A stretch of DNA of 64,000 bases from Methylomonas montana. Lineage in GTDB: Bacteria > Pseudomonadota > Gammaproteobacteria > Methylococcales > Methylomonadaceae. Location: NCBI RefSeq assembly GCF_030490285.1, contig NZ_CP129884.1, forward strand, positions 4,092,001 to 4,156,000, written 5' to 3'. Under the pieces are notes generated by a model. That model made no database searches, was not told where the DNA came from, and saw only the letters and a list, made by a program, of their open reading frames with translations. Below are positions 1 through 8,646 of this stretch, piece by piece (within the stretch, counting starts at the first letter, position 1; each line of letters starts with the position of its first letter). A program made the translations under genes and the position numbers.

Positions 1-2
1 CG

Positions 3-323
3 GGGTCGAACGGGCAATTTCAGTTCCGCGCTTACTGGTTGGAAGGCTGTCAACGGCAGCCGGGCGGATTGATCGGCATCCTGATCGAACATCGCGAACC
101 GCTGGTGCTGAAAGTCCTGCGCGGGATGCGCGACTTACCCCTGTCGCCGGCGCAACGCGACGTCACCCTGTTACTGGCGCGAGGATTAACACCAGAACAG
201 ATTTGTAGCTGCCTGCATATCAAACCAAGCACCCTCAAGGATCACATCGGCAAGATTTACCAGAAACTGGATATACACCAACGCGAGGAGTTATTGCCTA
301 AATTACTCGCCAGCAATACCTGA
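3..323 (+). CDS. LuxR-type HTH regulator, C-terminal part only (5' end outside window)
   Basis: The reading frame is open from base 3, so the gene starts before the window; about 106 residues are visible. They match the C-terminal third of the next gene nearly residue for residue. Examples are the shared FRAYWL segment, the GLIG..IEH..PL stretch, and a LuxR/GerE-type helix-turn-helix beginning LSPAQRDVTLLLARGL and ending LDIHQREELLPKLL. This family binds DNA as dimers and acts as an activator or repressor. The internal TTG at base 39 is unlikely to be the true start because the similarity continues upstream of it. The two genes look like a tandem duplication. The visible part contains no autoinducer-binding domain. 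Confidence 0.85.
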   Translation, partial: GSNGQFQFRAYWLEGCQRQPGGLIGILIEHREPLVLKVLRGMRDLPLSPAQRDVTLLLARGLTPEQICSCLHIKPSTLKDHIGKIYQKLDIHQREELLPKLLASNT

Positions 324-424
324 ACACCTAAAAATCAATCGGTACTTGAACTTTTAATCGATCGCGAAGACACTTACCATCCAACATTTCGCGGCCTTCG
401 CCATCGTTAAAGGAACATACTCCG

Positions 425-1528
425 ATGAAAAGCAGTCATGCCTTGGTCTATTTGCGCCAGTTGTGTTGCTCCGGGCTGCGGAAGGAACTGGTGATATCGG
501 AGTTTCTCCGCACGCTACCTGAGGCGATTCCATCGAACAGCAATACTTTTTCCGGCGGCGATGCGCTGTTAAATCCCACGTATCATTTATGCGGCACACC
601 CGAGCCTGACAAGGCCGATTTCATTCCGGCGGTGATATCGGCATTTTTTAACCACGAACGCAAATCGCGCACCCGGCAGTGGTTTGCCAGACATGACGTA
701 CTGGCCGACCCGCTGGCGATAGACGAGCGGTTCTATCGGTCGGATATGTATAACCTGGTTTATCGACCATTCGATATGCATCATGCGCTGTGGACTCAAG
801 TCACTTTAGAGGGCAAACATGCAGGCCTGCTGTGTGCGCATCGCTCCAAACAGCAAAAACCTTTCGATCGGAGCGAGCAGGATTTATTTAACCATTTGGC
901 GAGCTATGTTTCGCACGCGTTGAAAGCAACGGGCGATGAGCGGATTGAGTATGGGGACATCGACGCCACCGGTATGCTGGTGATGAATGTCAGCGGAAAA
1001 GTATTGTTTCAGAGTCCGAAAACAAAGCATTTGATGGCGGCAGTGTGCCACCCAAGCTTGAACGAGAAGATGAGCAGTAGCCAAGACAAATTGATGGGAA
1101 GATTAGTCCGGTTATGCGCCAACATTAAGGCTATCCAACTGGGTCAAGACCTACCGCCGCCAGCTTACTGTCATACAGGGCCCATGGGAAAGTTTGTATT
1201 CCGCGCCTACTGGCTGGACAGCTGTCATCAGCAGCCGGATGGCTTGATCGGCGTGTCCATCGAACATCACGAGCCGCTGGCGCTCAAAATCTTGCGCGCC
1301 ATGCGAGACTCACCACTTTCTCCGACGCAAAAGGAAGTCGCCTTGTTACTGGCACAAGGCTTGGCCCTGGAGCATATCCGTAGCCGCCTGCATATCAAGC
1401 CGACCACGCTCAAGGATCACATTGGCAAGATTTACCTCAAACTGGATATTCATCAGCGCGAGGAATTGCTGCCAAAGCTGCTGACCTTAAGCCGCATGAC
1501 GGGCATAGCGGCTCGGTCGTCACGTTGA
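425..1528 (+). CDS. LuxR-family transcriptional regulator with GAF-like sensor region
   Basis: This 367-residue protein is complete. The first ~290 residues are a sensor region of no family I can name with certainty. A GAF-like stretch (GLLCAHRSKQQKPFDRSEQDL, then a helix) lies around residues 135-175. Residues ~295-355 form the LuxR/GerE helix-turn-helix (LSPTQKEVALLLAQGL ... HIKPTTLKDHIGKIY). The autoinducer-binding domain of quorum-sensing LuxR proteins and a receiver domain are both absent. An AAGGA ribosome-binding site lies 10 bases before the ATG. It is a close paralogue of the gene cut by the window edge and sits beside a long block of - strand genes sharing a palindromic promoter element, so it is a natural candidate for their regulator. 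That link is inference. Confidence 0.85.
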   Translation: MKSSHALVYLRQLCCSGLRKELVISEFLRTLPEAIPSNSNTFSGGDALLNPTYHLCGTPEPDKADFIPAVISAFFNHERKSRTRQWFARHDVLADPLAIDERFYRSDMYNLVYRPFDMHHALWTQVTLEGKHAGLLCAHRSKQQKPFDRSEQDLFNHLASYVSHALKATGDERIEYGDIDATGMLVMNVSGKVLFQSPKTKHLMAAVCHPSLNEKMSSSQDKLMGRLVRLCANIKAIQLGQDLPPPAYCHTGPMGKFVFRAYWLDSCHQQPDGLIGVSIEHHEPLALKILRAMRDSPLSPTQKEVALLLAQGLALEHIRSRLHIKPTTLKDHIGKIYLKLDIHQREELLPKLLTLSRMTGIAARSSR

Positions 1529-1536
1529 ATCAAATC

Positions 1537-1568
1537 GGGCGGCGGCTCTTCCGAGATTGGCGCCGCCC
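1537..1568. terminator. Hairpin between convergent genes
   Basis: GGGCGGCG and CGCCGCCC form an 8-bp perfect GC stem with a 16-base loop. It lies between the stop of the LuxR gene and the stop of the PEP-CTERM gene. There is no clear T-run on either side, so it is probably a bidirectional hairpin that blocks or stabilises 3' ends rather than a classic terminator. Confidence 0.45.
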
Positions 1569-1577
1569 GGACACGCT

Positions 1578-3860
1578 TTAAATCGGGTTTCCTGCTTTGG
1601 CGTTCCGGTTGAACCTCAACATCGCCAGCAAACCGCCCATGAACAGCCAGGCCGCGCCCGGCAGCGGTACCGCTGCCACACCGATTTCTCCGCTGGTATA
1701 GAGTCTGGTGAAATCCCAGCGCAAACCGTCGGCCAGCAGCGCGTTGCCGGTGTCGATACTGGCGAAATGTCCGGCGCTATTACCCCAGTCGAACAGATCG
1801 AACACATCGCCGGCCTTGGCGCTGAAGTTGTCCCACCACATCAGTTTCAACGTACCGCCAAAGCTCAATTTGCCGCCGACCTGAAGTTGATCGAATTGTT
1901 CGCCGGGCCTCAGGCCGCCGATTTCCGCCAGATAGACATTGTCCTGCCCAAAGCTGACGCTGCCGGTATTGGTCGCCATGCCTGGCGAATTGCCCAGTGA
2001 TAATCCGCCTTCGTAAAAACTGGTGCCGGTACCGGTCAGCATCGCGCCGTTCCGCACTAGCACTTGGCCGAAGAACACCGCGCTGGCATCGGCCGCCAGG
2101 CGCAGCTCGCTGCCGGACTGCATCGTCACATTATCCCAGAAGGTAGTTTCGCTACTGCCGGACAGAATGATTTTGCCGTCCTGGACGGTCGTCAGATCGC
2201 CGTTGATGCTGGAAGCGCCGAAACTGACCTTGACCTGACCGTGATTTTCCAAGCCGCCCAACAAACTTAATGCGGCATTTTCCAAATTGATTTCGCCACC
2301 GGCGTTGATCACCGGGCCATCGGCTTCCAGCGCCGCACGATTGCCGCCGCTGCCCAAGATCCGGATCAAGCCGGCATTGTTGACCTGTCCGCCGCGCAAT
2401 TGCATGCGGTCGCCGCCGGCGACATCAATCCGGCTATCAGCTGAAATAGTCAGACCGCCTTCCAGCGTGCCGCTGCCGGCCAGCGTGGCATGGTTCAGCG
2501 TCGTGCCCTGCATGGAGGTGGTGCTGCCGCCGTTCAGGTTGAACGTCACCAGTTTGCCAGCATTGCCGGTTATGCTCAGATTGCGGACGCTGGCACTGGC
2601 GCCGCCGTTGATGATAGCGTTGCCCTCGGGATTGATCACCACATCGTGCCGCGCGCCGGGGGCCATGCTAAAGCTACCCAAGCCGGCGAAATTCCAGCGG
2701 CTGCCGTCGTCCCAATTGCCGTTGCCGCTGCCCTGCCAGTCGGGATGCAGCGTCAACAGAAAGGCTTCGCCTTCCGGGTGATCCTGATTATTCCCGGTGC
2801 CGACGATTTGCGCATAGCGGTTGATGCCCGCCGCGTCGGTCAAGGTCCAGCCGGCAGGCGCCAATGTGTTGAGGTCGTGAATGATGTTGCCGTTCCACAG
2901 AGCCGCATGCTGACCCACGCCGCTGACCTGCGCGAGCGGTCGCAGGATCGGTGGTGGATTGGTTGTATCGGCGTGGCCGACGATCTGCCCGCTGTTATTG
3001 ATGGCATTGGCGGCGCTGCTGCGCCCACCCAGCGTGCCAAGATCGCGCATGGTGCCGTTGACATAGCGAAACGCGTGGCGAACATCCGGAATTGTCGTCA
3101 CCATGACATTTCCGGCAATCTCGCCGCCGTCGTTGATGGCGGTGGCTTCGCTAAAGGTCCCGCCCAGCAGTCCCAATGAACGCATGACTCCGCCGCTGTA
3201 GATGAATGCTTCGCGGGTCCCCGTTTCACTGCCTCCGTTGTCGCTGACACCCACTATTTGCCCGGAGGCATTGATCGCATTGGCGGAACTTTCGTGGCCG
3301 CTATTCACCGCGCCCAAAGCGCCAATATCCGTCATCGATCCATTGCTGATGACGATGGCGTGCGAAATCGCCGTATTTCTTATCGGGCCAAGCTGTGCCG
3401 CATACCCGGCTACTACGCCTTCGTCGTTGATCGCGTTGGCCGCCGTGGACCCTTTCACACGGTCCAGCAGGCCGATGTCCCGCATCACGCCGTTGCTGTA
3501 GATAAAGCCGCGGGAACTAGTTTCGGCTATTCGGATGAATTGGGAACTTCCCACAATCTGGCCGCGATTGTTGATCCCGGTAGCCACGCTATTGAAACCG
3601 CCCAGGGTGCCGAGATCCTGCATGGCGCCGTCGCTGTAGAGGAAGGCATGGGCGTCGGGACCGTCGCCGATTTGGGATGAGCCAACGATTTGGCCACGGT
3701 CGTTGAGACCACGGGCACTGCTCGTAGCGCCGCCCAGCGTTCCAAGCCCCTGGAACTCGAAGCGCGGCGCGGCTTCCGCGTTTAAGCCCGACAACCCCGC
3801 GGCGATTAACGCGGTGCTGGTCAGTGCTCGCTTAAAATAAAACTTGCTTGGTGCTTTCAT
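1578..3860 (-). CDS. HAF-repeat secreted protein with PEP-CTERM-type sorting tail
   Basis: This 760-residue exported protein has a signal peptide at residues ~1-32 (SGLNAEA/AP). It continues with about six HAF-type repeats (LGTLGG, AFLYSDG, INNRGQIVG patterns) to residue ~370. A beta-rich region of short G/N/L repeats like those of autotransporters and adhesins covers ~385-690. The C-terminus carries VPLPGAAWLFMGGLLAML at ~733-750 followed by basic residues. That is the VPLP variant of the PEP-CTERM signal, which in known systems is recognised by an exosortase that anchors proteins at the surface. No exosortase is in the window. A TTG 15 bases upstream also opens the frame, but the ATG used here has AGGAAG seven bases before it. 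The protein is probably co-transcribed with the 66-aa gene upstream. Its precise function is unknown. Confidence 0.85.
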   Translation of the reverse strand: MKAPSKFYFKRALTSTALIAAGLSGLNAEAAPRFEFQGLGTLGGATSSARGLNDRGQIVGSSQIGDGPDAHAFLYSDGAMQDLGTLGGFNSVATGINNRGQIVGSSQFIRIAETSSRGFIYSNGVMRDIGLLDRVKGSTAANAINDEGVVAGYAAQLGPIRNTAISHAIVISNGSMTDIGALGAVNSGHESSANAINASGQIVGVSDNGGSETGTREAFIYSGGVMRSLGLLGGTFSEATAINDGGEIAGNVMVTTIPDVRHAFRYVNGTMRDLGTLGGRSSAANAINNSGQIVGHADTTNPPPILRPLAQVSGVGQHAALWNGNIIHDLNTLAPAGWTLTDAAGINRYAQIVGTGNNQDHPEGEAFLLTLHPDWQGSGNGNWDDGSRWNFAGLGSFSMAPGARHDVVINPEGNAIINGGASASVRNLSITGNAGKLVTFNLNGGSTTSMQGTTLNHATLAGSGTLEGGLTISADSRIDVAGGDRMQLRGGQVNNAGLIRILGSGGNRAALEADGPVINAGGEINLENAALSLLGGLENHGQVKVSFGASSINGDLTTVQDGKIILSGSSETTFWDNVTMQSGSELRLAADASAVFFGQVLVRNGAMLTGTGTSFYEGGLSLGNSPGMATNTGSVSFGQDNVYLAEIGGLRPGEQFDQLQVGGKLSFGGTLKLMWWDNFSAKAGDVFDLFDWGNSAGHFASIDTGNALLADGLRWDFTRLYTSGEIGVAAVPLPGAAWLFMGGLLAMLRFNRNAKAGNPI

Positions 3861-4050
3861 AAAATCTTCCTGCAATTAGTAAATTGGTCACCCATTAGGC
3901 TAATTGACCGTTTGTCGTAAAAATCGCGGCCGGGCGATATGGAATATTGACCCGTTAGGAGGGCTAACGGCCGAAACAGCTCATTCCTGCCAATATCGGC
4001 TAAGCGGAAACGACCGTGCTAGAAGCCTCTACGCCTTGGCGTGCGACACC

Positions 4051-4251
4051 TTATTGGTCTTGGCCGCCCTCGTCCGGATCGCCGTAAACAGACAAAGGCG
4101 GATTGGCGCTTAGTTCAGGCAGGCTGGCCTTGGCGCAAACCGAAACAGGTGCAGCCTCGGCCATGCCGGCGATGGCAAGCAGGACAACGGCTAAACTCAA
4201 CCGTTCGCCGAATTTTCTGCGGAAGGTGGATTGATTGTGTATCGAATTCAT
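4051..4251 (-). CDS. Small exported protein, 66 aa
   Basis: A basic N-terminus (FRRKFGERL) is followed by a hydrophobic stretch and an AxA-type cleavage site (AGMAEA/AP), so the product is probably a mature peptide of about 33 residues. That peptide is rich in proline and acidic residues, has one cysteine, and ends DPDEGGQDQ. A GGGGGAA ribosome-binding site lies just before the ATG. The gene is the first one downstream of palindromic promoter site A and precedes the PEP-CTERM gene by about 190 bases. I recognise no family. It could be a secreted peptide or simply a leader gene. Confidence that it is coding comes from the signal peptide, the RBS and the promoter spacing together. Confidence 0.55.
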   Translation of the reverse strand: MNSIHNQSTFRRKFGERLSLAVVLLAIAGMAEAAPVSVCAKASLPELSANPPLSVYGDPDEGGQDQ

Positions 4252-4324
4252 GAGTAATTCCCCCGAAGTAATAAAAGTGTAAATTGAGCGTCAAACCGAC
4301 CAACCGGACCGATCGACGCAGTGC

Positions 4325-4373
4325 AGCTTATCAATTCAGGCTGATGCTTTCGCCCTCCTGAAGGAGGGCATTT
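4325..4373 (-). promoter_or_regulatory. Palindromic promoter element, site A
   Basis: Bases 4348-4373 read TTTCGCCCTCC-TGAA-GGAGGGCATTT on the + strand, an 18-bp perfect palindrome inside conserved flanks. On the - strand the GGGCGAAA end faces the gene. A GATAAGCT box (4325-4332) follows after 15 bases. If this box is the -10 hexamer region, transcription starts near 4320 and the palindrome is centred at about -40.5. Four further copies occur in this window. The surrounding gap of 322 bases contains no gene. Confidence 0.7.
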
Positions 4374-4573
4374 CGCCGGCAACGGCAATGATTGGTGGAA
4401 ATAGACCGCCAGTTCTTCGCGACGGGTAGCACGAACGACGCAACAATAACGTCAACGTTGGCTGAGCGGCGGCCGTTAAATCGCTACAGTGATTCATGCC
4501 CATCCAACTCACGAATCAACTGCCGGTTCGACCTCCCGCTTGTCACACGGGTTGCCGATCCGGCATCTGGACC

Positions 4574-6727
4574 CTACTGGCGGCGAACCGGATATTTGGC
4601 CTGCAAGGCCTGCATCACAGTTTTGAAATCATCGCCTTCCGCCTCGGTTATCGCCCGCCTTGCAAACGCGGTGTTTCGCTCCGGTTGAGGCGGTATCGGC
4701 ACGCTCGGCATGTCGTCCCGTGGCGAAGTTCTAAGTACCATCGATAAATCGTTGGCTTCGGCCACGCGCTCGCCCATATCGGGTGGATTGACGCTCATGA
4801 AACGTTTGGCTATGGTTTTAGCAATCGAGGTGTGGTCGAACACGACATCACTGACCGCGCCCGGATCGACCCATGGAGATACCACGATGGCCGGCACGCG
4901 AACACCGTAGTGATCTATGCCCGATACCGGTTTAGCTTTCTGTGAATACGCCAGCGGATTAACATGGTCGAAGAACCCGCCATGCTCGTCGTAAGTGATC
5001 ACCAGCAGGGTCTTATTCCATTTTTGGCCATGCATCACGGCGTTGACGATTCGTCCTATCAGATGTTGGCCGGCTCTAATATCGGATGGCGCGCCGTCGT
5101 CATTGTCGCCGTCGTCGGCCTCATCAACAAAATTGGGGTCGATGAACGACACTGAGGGTAAGGTGCCCGCCTGCGCGCTAGCCTCGAATCCCTTCACCGG
5201 ATCATTGAAATCGATGATCGCTTCGTTGTTGAAAGTGTATCGTTCGAACAGGCGCAGGAAGCAATAGCGGTTTTCATAGTAATGCCAAGGGACGCCGCTT
5301 TCGGTGAGATGGTCGAAAATCGTCCGGGTGGCAACCGGCCTGAAATCCGCTCCATGGGGATTGTCGGGCTCAAAGAGCTCAAACGAATTACGGTTGAGCC
5401 GGCCGGTCAAGGTGTAGAAGCGATTGCAGAACGTCGGCCCCGGATGGGCGGCAAACCAACGCTGGCAGACCAGAAACTGACGAGCCAATGCGTCGTAAAC
5501 CGGCACATGTTCGCCGGTGTGGTAACCCATGATTTGGCTGGGATTGACGCCTTTAGCCTCGTATTGCTCGGCAAAGGCGGCCACGAAGCCGTCCATTTTG
5601 CCGCCGTCGATTTGACTCTCCACTGGCCCGTGGCTATGCGGTGGACTTTCGATAAAGCGTGTGTCCGGCAACGGGAAGGAGGGATAGTCGTGCGCCTTGT
5701 AACGGTTTTTTTCGCCGCCTTTCAGTCCGTCGATATTGGTGTGTATGGTACCTCCACTATCGCCTTCCTTACTCAAGTAGCCAAGCATATGGTCGAAGGA
5801 ACGGTTCTCCATCATCAGCACCACGATGTGGTCAATGTTGGCCAACAGACCGGGGTCTAGCGGTGGCTGCGGATTCTCGGGGAAGGGTTCGAGTTGATCA
5901 GGTGGAACGATGTAATCGATGAACAGCGATTCGTTGTCGCTGGAGACCCCGGTCACCTGAAACTCTCCGCCTATCATCATCCGTTTCAGCGTCCCATTCA
6001 ATCCCTGAATTGGACTTTTACCTGTATCCTTATCTATGTCATACAATGCTTTGTATATCTTGTCCCGCATACTGCCTTCAATACTCCTCTCGAGCACCCC
6101 GCGATACCCCGCTATGGCATTGGTTGCCACATCGGCCTTGATCCAGTCTTTCTTCGTCACCAGGAAGTTATTGCGATCGTCGAGGGCAAATTGGAACTTC
6201 AACTCGAGTTTAAATCCCGTAAAATTGACATCCGGCCAGTTGTTGAGAATAAGTTCCTCACCTTTTATCTCGAAATAGATCAATATTTTTAGAAGCAGCG
6301 GATCGCCAGGGATAAAGTCGGGCGATAGAATTTTGCTGGTATTCAAGTCGTTAAAATGATAATCCGAAATCGGCGAACTCAATTGGCCAAGATCCTTTGG
6401 GTAATTCGCCATCACTTTGTATACCTCGACGCCATTTTCTTGATATCCCGCATCTTGAGACACCGTCAACGTGCTGTGGCGGTGATCCCCACCGCCAACG
6501 TTATGTAGCCTGATTTTGAATAACTGTTGCGTTCTATTATCGAATATCTCGTCGGATTTCCGTTGCAGCACCTCCAGTGAGATCGATTTTCTACGGATAC
6601 GACCGGGTGGCGGTGCGCCGACAAACTCGCGCAACGAAAGCGGGAAAGGCGCGTTGCGCTGATGCGCCAATTTTTTGATGCTGGCGGACTGTCCCGCCAG
6701 TTTCAGGGATTCACGGACGCTGGTCAT
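4574..6727 (-). CDS. Phosphoesterase of the phospholipase C / acid phosphatase (AcpA) family
   Basis: This 717-residue protein has two parts. Residues ~1-285 match no domain I recognise. Residues ~295-715 are a phosphoesterase domain (PF04185 type, alkaline-phosphatase-like fold). It opens with NIDHIVVLMMENRSFDHMLG, where the ENRSFDH catalytic/metal motif falls at 307-313. Further on come WFAAHPGPTFCNRFY and the metal-binding DEHGGFFDHV. Known members hydrolyse phospholipids or phosphomonoesters and are often exported virulence factors. No signal peptide or Tat motif is evident, which is unusual for the family. AGGAGC precedes the ATG. The gene follows the fibre-like gene by 27 bases and is almost certainly in its operon, so the enzyme may work with that protein. 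Confidence 0.85.
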   Translation of the reverse strand: MTSVRESLKLAGQSASIKKLAHQRNAPFPLSLREFVGAPPPGRIRRKSISLEVLQRKSDEIFDNRTQQLFKIRLHNVGGGDHRHSTLTVSQDAGYQENGVEVYKVMANYPKDLGQLSSPISDYHFNDLNTSKILSPDFIPGDPLLLKILIYFEIKGEELILNNWPDVNFTGFKLELKFQFALDDRNNFLVTKKDWIKADVATNAIAGYRGVLERSIEGSMRDKIYKALYDIDKDTGKSPIQGLNGTLKRMMIGGEFQVTGVSSDNESLFIDYIVPPDQLEPFPENPQPPLDPGLLANIDHIVVLMMENRSFDHMLGYLSKEGDSGGTIHTNIDGLKGGEKNRYKAHDYPSFPLPDTRFIESPPHSHGPVESQIDGGKMDGFVAAFAEQYEAKGVNPSQIMGYHTGEHVPVYDALARQFLVCQRWFAAHPGPTFCNRFYTLTGRLNRNSFELFEPDNPHGADFRPVATRTIFDHLTESGVPWHYYENRYCFLRLFERYTFNNEAIIDFNDPVKGFEASAQAGTLPSVSFIDPNFVDEADDGDNDDGAPSDIRAGQHLIGRIVNAVMHGQKWNKTLLVITYDEHGGFFDHVNPLAYSQKAKPVSGIDHYGVRVPAIVVSPWVDPGAVSDVVFDHTSIAKTIAKRFMSVNPPDMGERVAEANDLSMVLRTSPRDDMPSVPIPPQPERNTAFARRAITEAEGDDFKTVMQALQAKYPVRRQ

Positions 6728-6754
6728 AATATTGCTCCTATTGGCCTATGGGGT

Positions 6755-8077
6755 TTATTGCAAGGCGATCAGGACCGGGATCAAGCCCTGGCCTTCTTTT
6801 AGCGGGCTCAGGGCTTTCCCAAGCATGGCTCCCAGCGCCGCAAGCGGCTCGCCGACCTTCATCGCATGACCCGGCGTCGGGGATGTCGTCAGCGAATCGC
6901 CGATTTCGATGGCGCCGTATTGGGCATCGACTTTGCAATACACTTTCCCGAGCAGAGCAATGGGTTGCCGGTTGCTCGCTGACTGTTGCTTGTCCAGTAC
7001 GATACCGGGCTTGTAATCGCCGGCGCCGGACACCACACCCGCGACCCTTTTGTCGTAAGCTTGCAAGCAAGGGAACAGCGCGCCTTCTGCGCCGACGACC
7101 ATGACGGTTCCCGGTTCAATGGCAACATCTGTACCGATGTTAAAGTCTTCGGCGCAATCGGCGTTGGCGAGAAGGATGTCACCGCTGACCTTGATGCTGC
7201 CGTTTACCTCTAGCCTTTCCGTCGGCGCTGTCGTGCCGATACCAACATTGCCATTGTCCTGAAACGTGACGAGTGACCCTGTCGTTCCGGCGTTGATTGA
7301 GCCGGCGCTCTTCTCGCGCGCACGGGCAATGTGAAACTTCCAACCGGTTTGGTCGCCAAAGCGAAGATACCCCGCATTCGGCGTTCCATCCGAACCACCA
7401 AAACCCAGATGGCCGTCGAAACCGCCACCGATTTGCAGCATGTGCAACGGGTTAGTTGTGCCGATACCAACATTGCCATTGTCCTGAAATGTGACGAGCG
7501 ATCCTGTCGTACCGTTGTTGATTGGCCCGGCACTCTTCTCGCGGGCGCGAGCGATGTGAAACTTCCAACCCGTGTAATCGCCAAAGCGAATATATCCTGC
7601 ATTGGGTGTCGCCTCTGAACCACCAAAACCCAGATGGCCGTCGAAACCGCCGCCGATTTGCAGTAAGTGCAGCGGATCAGGTGTACCGATGCCGACATTC
7701 CCGGAAGCGGTAACGCGCATACGCTCGGTACCACCGCTAAATGTATCGACACGAATTCTGAGTCCGTCCGCCAGCGTCCCGGCGCGAACATCTACGAAGC
7801 CTGACTGCAGCCCGTCATTGATTTCGCCTCCGAACAGGCGCATGCCAATTTCGCTATTGTCGGTAATCCCGCCGAAATACAAATTACCGTCCGCACCCGC
7901 GTTGGCATTGGGCAGGGAAACATTGCCCGAACCCAGCGTAAGCCGTTGCGTCGGATTCGTTGTCCCGATACCCACTTTGTCGGTCGATACGGCAAGGGCA
8001 CTGTTAGCGCCATTCTGGTCTTGTACAGGCTGTGCCGAGGTACTAAGCGCTTTATCGATTTGTAGATTGTTAGCCAT
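6755..8077 (-). CDS. Fibre-like repeat protein with tandem 75-aa units
   Basis: This 440-residue protein resembles phage tail-fibre/spike and large surface proteins. It carries repeated NVGIGTxxPxxxL turns, each starting a beta-rich block, and ends in a distinct domain (residues ~335-440) of the kind that follows such repeats. Two neighbouring 75-residue blocks are almost identical in protein and DNA. Both contain GGGFDGHLGFGGS, a WKFHIARAREKSAG stretch and GSLVTFQDNGN. No signal peptide is visible. The frame is open 43 codons further upstream, but AGGAGA lies just before this ATG (MANNLQID). It heads a two-gene operon with the phosphoesterase behind promoter site B. Its function is unknown; trimerisation and surface or particle attachment are inferred only from the repeat type. 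Confidence 0.75.
   Translation of the reverse strand: MANNLQIDKALSTSAQPVQDQNGANSALAVSTDKVGIGTTNPTQRLTLGSGNVSLPNANAGADGNLYFGGITDNSEIGMRLFGGEINDGLQSGFVDVRAGTLADGLRIRVDTFSGGTERMRVTASGNVGIGTPDPLHLLQIGGGFDGHLGFGGSEATPNAGYIRFGDYTGWKFHIARAREKSAGPINNGTTGSLVTFQDNGNVGIGTTNPLHMLQIGGGFDGHLGFGGSDGTPNAGYLRFGDQTGWKFHIARAREKSAGSINAGTTGSLVTFQDNGNVGIGTTAPTERLEVNGSIKVSGDILLANADCAEDFNIGTDVAIEPGTVMVVGAEGALFPCLQAYDKRVAGVVSGAGDYKPGIVLDKQQSASNRQPIALLGKVYCKVDAQYGAIEIGDSLTTSPTPGHAMKVGEPLAALGAMLGKALSPLKEGQGLIPVLIALQ
7233..7682 (-). repeat. Two tandem 225-bp direct repeats inside the fibre-like gene
   Basis: Units 7233-7457 and 7458-7682 begin with the same ACCAACATTGCCATTGTCCT stretch shortly after their first bases and differ at scattered positions only. 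The unit length is an exact multiple of three, so copies can be gained or lost without a frameshift. This points to recent internal duplication. Confidence 0.85.
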
Positions 8078-8282
8078 TTGAACTTCTCCTCTAAAAGTAA
8101 GATTTCCCAGTGACGCGAGGCGAATATCGAAGCAATCTCGCAGCCGGGCATGAAATGAAACCGTAGTGGCCTGAACTTCCGTACAGCCCTGGTCACCTTC
8201 CGACATGTCTAATGCCTGGACTGATTCTGCAACACGCTGGGGGGGTGTCGTTTAACGGAACGCTGTGGATACGGCGCCTAAC

Positions 8283-8332
8283 AGCTTATCAAGGCGGCCA
8301 AGCCGATTTCGCCCTCCGTAAGGAGGGTATTT
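8283..8332 (-). promoter_or_regulatory. Palindromic promoter element, site B
   Basis: The core at 8307-8332 reads TTTCGCCCTCC-GTAA-GGAGGGTATTT on the + strand. On the - strand it is followed after 16 bases by the same GATAAGCT box as site A (8283-8290), which places the palindrome centre at about -41.5. The leader to the fibre-like gene would be about 200 bases. Even the bases beyond the -10-like box are similar to site A (CAGCTTATCAA on the + strand in both). Confidence 0.7.
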
Positions 8333-8337
8333 CCTGG

Positions 8338-8646
8338 ATACTGGACAATCGGCCTCATTAACCAGAACGCAAGTACGACAGGACAAGCGCACTCGAGTTT
8401 TTCCGTAGTACAAAAATGGGTTCATCCGTTTTTCTATCGCAGTCCGACCGACATCGCAATGGCGCCTGCTGGACCAGCCGCGCATCCCGCCTCGCCTGCC
8501 TCGCCTGCCTCGCAACTATATTTTGTACTTACGGAAAGTCTTGGAACACTTCGAATAGCATCGGCACAAAACGATACGGTTCCCTTATAGCGACATATCA
8601 TCGCCGCGTGATACCTCCCGGCGCGGTGCGGTTGAATAGCCAAGGG
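8338..8646. other. Intergenic stretch with short tandem repeat
   Basis: No gene is supported here. The only structure seen is a 10-base tandem repeat (CTCGCCTGCC, about 2.5 copies) near 8491-8513. The frames open across it on either strand have arginine/glycine-rich, non-protein-like compositions. Confidence 0.5.

Noticed and set aside
1557-3179. Long + strand frames opposite the HAF/PEP-CTERM gene
   Set aside because: They mirror the repeats of the - strand gene, have no RBS and encode no recognisable domain.
7210-7791. 193-codon frame within the fibre-like gene
   Set aside because: It only reads the 225-bp repeats in another frame; the product is Arg/Ser/Val-rich and lacks family features.
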